Origin: Candidatus Cloacimonadota bacterium | Lineage (GTDB): Bacteria; Cloacimonadota; Cloacimonadia; Cloacimonadales; TCS61 | DNA length: 7,058 nucleotides | NCBI GenBank assembly: GCA_030668345.1 | Contig: DAOUUD010000086.1 | Coordinates: 1 to 7,058, forward strand | Direction: 5' to 3' | Part shown: piece by piece, positions 1 to 5,149 of the stretch | How the letters are laid out: each line of letters begins with the position of its first letter | Position numbering within the stretch: position 1 is the first letter of the stretch | Made by a program: the position numbers and the translations under genes | The notes under the pieces: model-generated | The model's database searches: none | What the model was told of the DNA's origin: nothing | Seen by the model: the letters and a program-made list of their open reading frames with translations, nothing else

Positions 1-1301
1 GGATCAAATTTGATAGAATTTATTAATTCATCACTTTCCTGCTGCCAGGAAATACATCCATCTGTACTTTTCCATAAACCCTGGTATCCACCAGCATAAA
101 AAATACTAGTATTAAAAGGATGTGATTCTATCTCCTTAATATAAGAATTAAATATATTTGAGTTTTCTAATTGGCAGTTAAGTCCGCCATCATAAGACCT
201 ATATATGCCGCAAGATGTTCCAAAATAAATATTATTTGTATTTTCTCTATTGGCTTCACAACGATTGCGAAGACTAACTCCTCTCCCGGCACATAATGAA
301 TCTATATATTCCCAAGTATTACCATTATCACTACTTTTTTTAACATTTCCGGATATTGAATTCTCCCATCCTTCTGCTACATATAAATTATAATTTATAT
401 CTGCATACAAACTGGTGTGCCATAATTCGTAATCAGGTATCCATGAATAACCTCCATCATTTGAAGAAGCCAATAACCAATCACCAAATCCTGTGTATAT
501 TATACTCCACATATTCTGATTATTATCGGGATTTATTGAAAGGTCATAGATTGGAAAATCATCCATAATTATTTGCCATTCATTTCCACCATCAATACTT
601 TCCATAAGTCCCCAAGAAAAACCGGGTTCTCCACCACTTTCTATTCCAACATACAGATGTTCTTCACTATCAGGTACATTAGTAATACAAGCTATATGAT
701 ATGTATCTCCATTAGGGACGCTTTCAATTAATTCCCAGTTATTTCCACCATCAATAGTTTGATATAACCCTCCATTTGTTAAGGGTAATGGAGGTCCAAC
801 AAACTGTGGTTTCACACCAATAAAAATCTTATCAGGATTATTTTCATTTATGTGAATATAATCAACATCAAGAGAATCTGGTAAGGTTTCATTTGCCTGC
901 TGCCAACTTATACCTCCATTATTGCTCTCAAATAATCCTCTCCCTCCGGTACCAATCCAGAGATGTTCAGCGTTTGTAGGATCAATTGCAATTGATTGAA
1001 CAGGATAATAATCTCCAAACCACCAACATGGTAAGGTAGGAGAATTATCAAGAGAATCCTCCCAGGTGGGTAAATTCTCAATCGAACAATTAATCCAATT
1101 TTCTGCTCCGTCTATACTTTTATAAATCCCATCACAATAAGTTCCAACATAGATAACACTTGTATCTGAAGGAGCTATTGCCAGAGAAATAACATGCGCA
1201 GAAAATGGACCGTTTCTATCCCATTCCTGGGCGGAAAGAATTGATATGATAAAAAATAACATGTATATTAATAGGATAATTTTTATTTTACTTAAGTTCA
1301 T
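1..1301 (-). CDS. Secreted Asp-box (BNR/sortilin-like) beta-propeller protein, 3' end off window
   Basis: An open frame of 433 codons runs from an ATG at 1301 off the left edge without a stop, so the C-terminus is missing. An AAGGAGG ribosome-binding site (1306-1312) lies 4 nt before the ATG. Residues 1-24 form a signal peptide: Lys-containing start, long hydrophobic core, cleavage likely after LSA before QEW. The mature part carries eight Asp-boxes (consensus SxDxGxxW), beginning at residues 62 (SIDGAENW), 126 (SNNGGISW), 182 (TIDGGNNW), 235 (SIDGGNEW), 280 (SNDGGYSW), 323 (SSDNGNTW), 369 (SYDGGLNC) and 412 (STDGCISW). They usually follow YVGT/FGTS-like strands. Such boxes mark the hairpin turns of beta-propeller blades in sialidase, sortilin/Vps10 and YCF48-like proteins. 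No catalytic sialidase residues are evident, so the function is unknown; adhesion or glycan/protein binding outside the cell is plausible. Nine cysteines are visible in the exported part. A type IX sorting domain may follow off-window (inference). The gene is visibly more AT-rich than genes further right. Confidence 0.87.
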   Translation of the reverse strand, partial: MNLSKIKIILLIYMLFFIISILSAQEWDRNGPFSAHVISLAIAPSDTSVIYVGTYCDGIYKSIDGAENWINCSIENLPTWEDSLDNSPTLPCWWFGDYYPVQSIAIDPTNAEHLWIGTGGRGLFESNNGGISWQQANETLPDSLDVDYIHINENNPDKIFIGVKPQFVGPPLPLTNGGLYQTIDGGNNWELIESVPNGDTYHIACITNVPDSEEHLYVGIESGGEPGFSWGLMESIDGGNEWQIIMDDFPIYDLSINPDNNQNMWSIIYTGFGDWLLASSNDGGYSWIPDYELWHTSLYADINYNLYVAEGWENSISGNVKKSSDNGNTWEYIDSLCAGRGVSLRNRCEANRENTNNIYFGTSCGIYRSYDGGLNCQLENSNIFNSYIKEIESHPFNTSIFYAGGYQGLWKSTDGCISWQQESDELINSIKFD

Positions 1302-1316
1302 CTTTCCTCCTTAAGT
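1290..1316 (-). promoter_or_regulatory. Ribosome-binding site and start codon inside a possible small hairpin
   Basis: The 7-bp arms 1290-1296 and 1310-1316 (ACTTAAG and CTTAAGT on the plus strand) are complementary. They enclose a 13-nt loop that holds most of the Shine-Dalgarno sequence and the ATG of the beta-propeller gene. The arms are AT-rich with only two G-C pairs, so the fold would be weak. It may simply reflect a chance repeat of the palindromic CTTAAG. Confidence 0.25.
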
Positions 1317-1342
1317 TGATGTTAACGCATGTATCCACGAAC

Positions 1343-1356
1343 AAAGATGCATCTTT
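1343..1356. repeat. Perfect 14-bp palindrome, possible operator
   Basis: AAAGATGCATCTTT is its own reverse complement. It lies about 40 nt upstream of the beta-propeller start codon and downstream of that gene's predicted -10 box. A dimeric repressor could bind here. With no loop it is a poor RNA hairpin. The role is inferred only from symmetry and position. Confidence 0.35.
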
Positions 1357-1385
1357 CAAATTTCAATCTCTAAATAATAGAATCA

Positions 1386-1414
1386 ATTATATTAACACTT
1401 CATAACATTTCCAA
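1386..1414 (-). promoter_or_regulatory. Candidate promoter of the beta-propeller gene
   Basis: On the minus strand, TTGGAA (1409-1414) is followed after exactly 17 nt by a perfect TATAAT (1386-1391). This would start transcription near 1379 and give a leader of about 80 nt. The match is to the general sigma-70 consensus. In such AT-rich DNA chance matches are common, and relatives in Bacteroidota use a different consensus. Confidence 0.4.
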
Positions 1415-1590
1415 TGCTGAGTTTCATAACTGAAAAAAAAATGAGAAATTGGAGAAAGATGTCAAGGATATTTTTTTTGAGTTAATAATTTATTTAAATG
1501 TAAAGAACCTAAAGTAAATTTAAGAAATTACCCCATATTAATAATTCTGCATATATTGTATAAGGCTATAACTTCCTGTAATTATTAAAG

Positions 1591-1620
1591 TTGCTATGTA
1601 TTTTCAAATTAATAGATAAT
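1591..1620 (+). promoter_or_regulatory. Candidate distal promoter of the acyl-ACP synthetase gene
   Basis: TTGCTA (1591-1596) and GATAAT (1615-1620) are separated by 18 nt. Transcription would begin near 1627, about 60 nt before the start codon. The match is moderate, and the alternative pair at 1628-1657 could be used instead. Confidence 0.25.
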
Positions 1621-1627
1621 TATTTAT

Positions 1628-1657
1628 TTGACACAGATTTCATCAAAATGGTTTAAA
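1628..1657 (+). promoter_or_regulatory. Candidate proximal promoter of the acyl-ACP synthetase gene
   Basis: A perfect TTGACA (1628-1633) is followed after 18 nt by TTTAAA (1652-1657), a weak -10. The start would fall near 1664, leaving a leader of about 20 nt that includes the AGGAG ribosome-binding site. The good -35 makes it the better of two overlapping candidates, but it is unproven. Confidence 0.35.
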
Positions 1658-1685
1658 GTCTACAATTAATAAAAAAGGAGAGATT

Positions 1686-3215
1686 ATGCAATTACAAGAA
1701 AAATTTATTATAGCTGCCAAAGAATATTCTTCCAGGATGGCTGTGTATGACCAGGCAACAGGCAAGGATATTCCTTATGAAAGAATGCTGATAGCATCAT
1801 TGATCCTGGCCAAGAAATTCAGTAAGTATAAAAGCCGGTATATAGGTATAATGGTACCCACTTCAGCAGGATGTATGCTTTCCATACTGGGGGTACTGAT
1901 GAGTGGAAAGATACCTGTAATGATCAACTATTCCACGGGAGCTGGGGAAAATTCTATCTATGCACAGGAGAAATGCAGTTTTAGAACCATCATCACCAGT
2001 AAAAAACTCCTGGAAAAGATCAATTGTGAACATGTGCAGGGAATGGTTTACCTGGAAGATATCATGCCTTCCATAACTATCGTAGATAAACTTGGAGCAC
2101 TGTTCAAGTCAAAACTGCCGGTAAAGACATTATGTTCGAAAGTAAGGTATGGCAGCGATGATGATACTTCTGTAATTCTTTTTACCAGCGGCAGTGAAAA
2201 AGACCCTAAAGCAGTTCAATTAAGCCACAAGAACATTAACCATAATCTGGAGAATTTACCTAAAATCATTGATTTCTCTTTTGAGGATGTATTTGCCGGC
2301 ACATTGCCTCTTTTCCATGTTTTCGGATTAACTACTAATTTCTGGCTGCCTATCACCATCGGAGCAGCAATTGTTGCACATGCCAATCCGCTGGATTACA
2401 AAGCTATTGTAGAATCTGTGAAGAAATATAAAATAACTCTTTTGATAGGAACACCTACCTTTTTCCACGGCTATTTGAAAAAGGCCCAACCTGGCGATTT
2501 TGCTTCTGTAAGATATTCTCTGGCAGGTGCAGATAAACTTCCCACAAAACTCAGAATGACATACCTGAAAGAACACAATATGGATATAATGGAAGGATAT
2601 GGTGCCACCGAAACCAGTCCTGTTGTTTCTGTGAACGTGCCTGATGCAAACAGACCCGGTAGTATTGGAAAACCAATTCCCAATGTTGAAGTGAAGATAC
2701 TTGATATGAATACAGATAAAGTACTGCCAGCTAACTGCGAAGGGAAAATATTCGTGAAAGGTGATCTGGTTTCTACCGGCTACCTGGGAGATATAGAAGA
2801 AACATCTCTTCACATGCGTGATGGCTGGTATGATACCGGTGATATGGGAATTATTGATAAGGACGGATTCATGTGGCATCGGGGCAGGCTGAAGAGATTT
2901 GTGAAAGTAGCCGGTGAAATGGTATCATTGGTAAAAGTAGAAGAAGTATTAAGCAAATATCTGCCGGATGACGTATTATGTTGCGTTGTAGATGTACCCA
3001 ACCCGAGTAAAGGTTCGGATGTTGTAGCTGCTGTTGCTACTGGTGAATTCGACAGGAAAAAAGTGCTGAAACAGATGGCAAAAGAATTGCCGCCCATTGC
3101 AGTTCCCAAAGAATTCTATGTTGTTGAAGATATTCCCCTCATGGGCAGCGGTAAAGTAGCTTTCCGGGAGGTGGAAAAGATCTGCCGTGATATGCAGGAA
3201 AACGGTAAAAAATAA
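1686..3215 (+). CDS. Aas-like acyl-[ACP]/acyl-CoA synthetase (AMP-forming), stand-alone
   Basis: A 509-residue member of the ANL adenylating superfamily. It activates a fatty acid with ATP to acyl-AMP and passes the acyl group to a thiol, probably ACP or CoA. The ATP-binding P-loop FTSGSEKDPKAV is at residues 166-177, PLFHVFG at 208-214, EGYGATETSP at 303-312, YDTGD at 382-386, the hinge GRLKRFVKVAGE at 400-411, and the catalytic lysine in GSGK is K490. All core motifs are intact. The wording of the P-loop, the SPVVSVNVP stretch after the YGATE motif, KVAGEMVSL and PLMGSGK is closest to the synthetase domain of Aas, the acyl-ACP synthetase of lysophospholipid recycling. This protein lacks the N-terminal PlsC acyltransferase domain (and any transporter domain) of bifunctional Aas. 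AGGAG lies 5 nt before the ATG. No membrane segment is obvious, so it is probably cytoplasmic or membrane-associated. The choice between ACP and CoA as acceptor cannot be settled from sequence alone. Confidence 0.88.
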   Translation: MQLQEKFIIAAKEYSSRMAVYDQATGKDIPYERMLIASLILAKKFSKYKSRYIGIMVPTSAGCMLSILGVLMSGKIPVMINYSTGAGENSIYAQEKCSFRTIITSKKLLEKINCEHVQGMVYLEDIMPSITIVDKLGALFKSKLPVKTLCSKVRYGSDDDTSVILFTSGSEKDPKAVQLSHKNINHNLENLPKIIDFSFEDVFAGTLPLFHVFGLTTNFWLPITIGAAIVAHANPLDYKAIVESVKKYKITLLIGTPTFFHGYLKKAQPGDFASVRYSLAGADKLPTKLRMTYLKEHNMDIMEGYGATETSPVVSVNVPDANRPGSIGKPIPNVEVKILDMNTDKVLPANCEGKIFVKGDLVSTGYLGDIEETSLHMRDGWYDTGDMGIIDKDGFMWHRGRLKRFVKVAGEMVSLVKVEEVLSKYLPDDVLCCVVDVPNPSKGSDVVAAVATGEFDRKKVLKQMAKELPPIAVPKEFYVVEDIPLMGSGKVAFREVEKICRDMQENGKK

Positions 3216-3219
3216 ATCG

Positions 3220-3250
3220 AAAGGGCTGATGAAGATCAGCCCTTTATTTT
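3220..3250. terminator. Strong intrinsic terminator shared by convergent genes
   Basis: A perfect 11-bp stem (3220-3230 with 3235-3245; AAAGGGCTGAT / ATCAGCCCTTT) encloses a GAAG loop. It is followed on the plus strand by TATTTTCTCTT. On the minus strand the stem is followed by CGATTTATTTTTT, which is also U-rich. It sits 4 nt after the synthetase stop and 8 nt after the PAP2 stop, so it can end both convergent transcripts. Confidence 0.85.
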
Positions 3251-3253
3251 CTC

Positions 3254-4006
3254 TTAGAATTTATAACTTATTCCTATTGAATTGATCCCAAGCTCTACAT
3301 TGAATCTGTCCGAGCGGTTCATTCTACAAATAAGATAGCTTATTCCACTTCCCATAATAGCACCTATAAATACATCACTGGGAAAGTGATTGGCAGAAGC
3401 AACTCGTAATACCGCTGTAGCAGTTGCTGAACCATATAAAAGTACAGCAATGGGAATGTTATCTCCGTATCTGTCACGGTACACATAGTACCCGAAAGTA
3501 GCTGCCGAAAATGCCGTAGAACTATGGCTGGAATAAAATGAATGCCGGCTGTTATCCTGTTGTTTTTTCTTCAATGTTATCTCATCATCATACACATAGG
3601 GTCTGGCTCGTCTGCTTATGGTTTTCCCCCATTTACATACAGCACTTTGAGCCATGAGAACTTCTGAATATACCATGATATTATCCAGGAAGTGATCTTT
3701 ATCATAAGCCAGGAATAGCCCTGATCCTAATGTTAAATAAACAGTGTAATCACTCCAATCTTTCAGATTTTGCGAATATGGCTGGAATGCTATCCTATCA
3801 AAAAAAGGAACATCATCTTTATCCAGGTTTTCGATCTCACTTTCGGAAAAATCTTTAATAAGTATATCATCAAAGTGATTATTACTCAGATCGAGCAGAA
3901 TTGCAGAAGAGAGAAAGCCAAAATATTGAAGTCGGTTGATATGAAAGGTTTGTGCTTTTAAGGAAACAGTAAATACAATTATTAAGATGATAATGCTCTT
4001 TTTCAT
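3254..4006 (-). CDS. Exported PAP2-family phosphatase
   Basis: A 250-residue protein of the type 2 phosphatidic acid phosphatase superfamily. Residues 1-18 look like a signal peptide (MKKS start, hydrophobic IIILIIVFTVSL, then KAQT), so the protein acts outside the inner membrane. The three-part active site is present: motif 1 K128-x6-R135-P136, motif 2 YSSH ending at H161, and motif 3 R201-x5-H207-x3-D211. Motif 2 departs from the usual PSGH, but the catalytic His remains. Moderately hydrophobic segments occur near residues 87-101, 186-203 and 212-227. The protein ends in an alternating strand, INSIGISYKF, with a terminal Phe as in many outer-membrane proteins. Substrates in this family include phosphatidate, undecaprenyl diphosphate and lipid A phosphates; none can be chosen here. 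The gene starts 44 nt after the carbamoyltransferase stop with no terminator between them, so read-through from that gene is likely. An AAGG 8 nt before the ATG is a modest ribosome-binding site. Confidence 0.85.
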   Translation of the reverse strand: MKKSIIILIIVFTVSLKAQTFHINRLQYFGFLSSAILLDLSNNHFDDILIKDFSESEIENLDKDDVPFFDRIAFQPYSQNLKDWSDYTVYLTLGSGLFLAYDKDHFLDNIMVYSEVLMAQSAVCKWGKTISRRARPYVYDDEITLKKKQQDNSRHSFYSSHSSTAFSAATFGYYVYRDRYGDNIPIAVLLYGSATATAVLRVASANHFPSDVFIGAIMGSGISYLICRMNRSDRFNVELGINSIGISYKF

Positions 4007-4050
4007 CAGGAAAGCCTTACATTGAATAAAAGTACCATAAGGATATAAAA

Positions 4051-5052
4051 TTACTCACCCAACGTAGCTACCATCACCGCTTTGATTGTATGCATCCTGT
4101 TCTCGGCTTCTTCAAATACTCTGGATGCAGGGCTTTCAAAAACCTCGTCTGTCACTTCCATTTCCTGCAGACCGAATTTCTGGTAAATATCTTTTCCAAC
4201 TTTGGTTTTTGTATTATGGAAAGAGGGAAGGCAGTGCAGGAAAATAGTGTTGTTCTTACCCGTCATATCCATCATCTTTTTGTTTACCTGGTAAGGTTTC
4301 AGCAGGTTAATGCGTTGTTCCCATACTTCAGCAGGTTCTCCCATGGAAACCCACACGTCTGTGTAGATGACGTCGGCGTCTTTCACTCCCGATTTAACGT
4401 TGTCTGTTATAGTTATCTTTGCACCTGTTTCTGCAGCGATTTTTTTGCATTTTTCTACTAGATTTGCATCGGGTTGCACTTCCCCGGGAGCTACAATACG
4501 CAGATCCATACCCATTTTGGCACCGCCTACCAATAGTGAATTTGCTACGTTGTTCCTGCCGTCGCCCACGTAAACAAAAACCATTTCATTGTAAGGTTTG
4601 TGCAGGTATTCTCTGGCTGTAAGAAAATCTGCAAGGACCTGGGTAGGATGGAATTCTGTGGTTAATCCGTTCCAAACGGGAACTCCGGCATATTCACCAA
4701 GCTCTTCCACGATCTTCTGACCGAACCCGCGATATTCGATGCCATCGTACATTCCCCCCAGAACTCTGGCTGTATCCTTCATGGTTTCCTTGTGCCCTAT
4801 CTGGCTGCCGGTTGGTCCCAGGTATGTTACATGAGCTCCCTGGTCGAATGCTGCCACTTCAAAAGCACAACGGGTTCGGGTGGATGTTTTTTCAAAGATA
4901 AGAGCAATATTTTTCCTGATCAGTTTTTGCTCTTCTTTACCATCTAATTTATCTTTTTTCAATTTCTCAGAAAGTTCAAGAAGATATTCGATCTCTTCCG
5001 GTGTAAAATCCAGAAGAGTCAGAAAATTTCGTCCTTTTAAATTGGTAGCCAT
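4051..5052 (-). CDS. argF: Ornithine carbamoyltransferase
   Basis: Catalyses carbamoyl phosphate + ornithine to citrulline + phosphate in the cytoplasm, in arginine synthesis (ArgF/ArgI) or, in reverse, in the arginine deiminase pathway (ArcB). With the ATG at 5052 the protein has 333 residues, matching the usual 330-340. Visible motifs are the carbamoyl-phosphate loop STRTR (57-61), GSQIGHKE (82-89), HPTQ (135-138), the ornithine-binding SMGE (236-239) and HCLP (273-276), with a conserved ENRMHTIKA end. All catalytic residues appear present. The N-terminus MATNLKGRNFL resembles the ArcB-type start, and overall wording is close to both ArgI and ArcB. No other arg or arc gene is visible, so the direction of the reaction is open, and argF is used as the default symbol. 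The start at 5052 is preferred to an in-frame TTG at 5064 because GGAG lies 6 nt before it. I see no convincing promoter in the 97-nt gap upstream. Confidence 0.95.
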   Translation of the reverse strand: MATNLKGRNFLTLLDFTPEEIEYLLELSEKLKKDKLDGKEEQKLIRKNIALIFEKTSTRTRCAFEVAAFDQGAHVTYLGPTGSQIGHKETMKDTARVLGGMYDGIEYRGFGQKIVEELGEYAGVPVWNGLTTEFHPTQVLADFLTAREYLHKPYNEMVFVYVGDGRNNVANSLLVGGAKMGMDLRIVAPGEVQPDANLVEKCKKIAAETGAKITITDNVKSGVKDADVIYTDVWVSMGEPAEVWEQRINLLKPYQVNKKMMDMTGKNNTIFLHCLPSFHNTKTKVGKDIYQKFGLQEMEVTDEVFESPASRVFEEAENRMHTIKAVMVATLGE

Positions 5053-5064
5053 AACCATCTCCAA
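5050..5064 (-). promoter_or_regulatory. Start region of the carbamoyltransferase with three in-frame start codons
   Basis: Minus-strand sequence TTGGAGATGGTTATG holds in-frame TTG (5064), ATG (5058) and ATG (5052) codons. The only Shine-Dalgarno-like element, GGAG (5059-5062), overlaps the TTG, abuts the first ATG with no spacer, and is correctly spaced (6 nt) from the ATG at 5052. The last codon is therefore the likely start. Homologues also begin at about this residue. Confidence 0.7.
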
Positions 5065-5111
5065 ATTTTTTTTTCAAAGATTAAAAGTTATGATTTTATT
5101 GCAAGGATTTT

Positions 5112-5142
5112 TATAAAAGAAAAAGAGGGGATCGCTCCCCGC
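5112..5142 (-). terminator. Intrinsic terminator of the secreted multidomain gene
   Basis: Just after the TAG stop at 5150, the minus strand has GGGGA, a GCGA loop of the stable GNRA type, and TCCCC (5127-5140). TCTTTTTCTTTTAT follows. The stem is only 5 bp but almost all G-C, and the U-rich tail is clear. It separates this gene from the carbamoyltransferase gene downstream. Confidence 0.75.
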
Positions 5143-5149
5143 TATATCA

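Larger units (their letters stand above)
1302..1685. other. Divergent AT-rich intergenic region (384 bp)
   Basis: This gap separates the minus-strand beta-propeller gene from the plus-strand synthetase gene, so both promoters should lie here. I see runs of A and T (for example near 1433-1441 and 1471-1478), candidate promoters on each strand and a 14-bp palindrome at 1343-1356. No convincing coding frame is present: the short ATG frame near 1441 gives only 14 codons and has no ribosome-binding site. I recognise no RNA gene or riboswitch fold, and no insertion-sequence ends. Confidence 0.7.

Noticed and set aside
356..568. 70-codon plus-strand open frame
   Set aside because: It lies opposite the Asp-box protein, whose repeats are clear in the other strand, and it has no ribosome-binding site.
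1302..1685. Riboswitch, small RNA or insertion-sequence remnant in the large intergenic gap
   Set aside because: Only AT-rich sequence, short promoter-like boxes and one short palindrome are visible; there is no conserved fold, terminal inverted repeat or target duplication.
2328..2879. 183-codon minus-strand open frame opposite the synthetase gene, plus smaller ones at 2471-2683 and 2810-3109
   Set aside because: They lie wholly inside a gene with all family motifs intact, have no recognisable domain, and show the odd His/Ile/Cys-rich composition of antisense shadows.
3770..3961. 63-codon plus-strand open frame
   Set aside because: It is antisense to the signal-peptide and N-terminal region of the PAP2 phosphatase and has no family features.
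4090..5116. Several plus-strand open frames opposite ornithine carbamoyltransferase
   Set aside because: The carbamoyltransferase is unmistakable on the minus strand; these frames are low-complexity shadows.
5053..5126. Promoter for the carbamoyltransferase gene (for example TTGCAA with TTTAAT-like boxes)
   Set aside because: The possible boxes have wrong spacing (about 14 nt) or poor matches, so none could be supported over chance in this AT-rich stretch.
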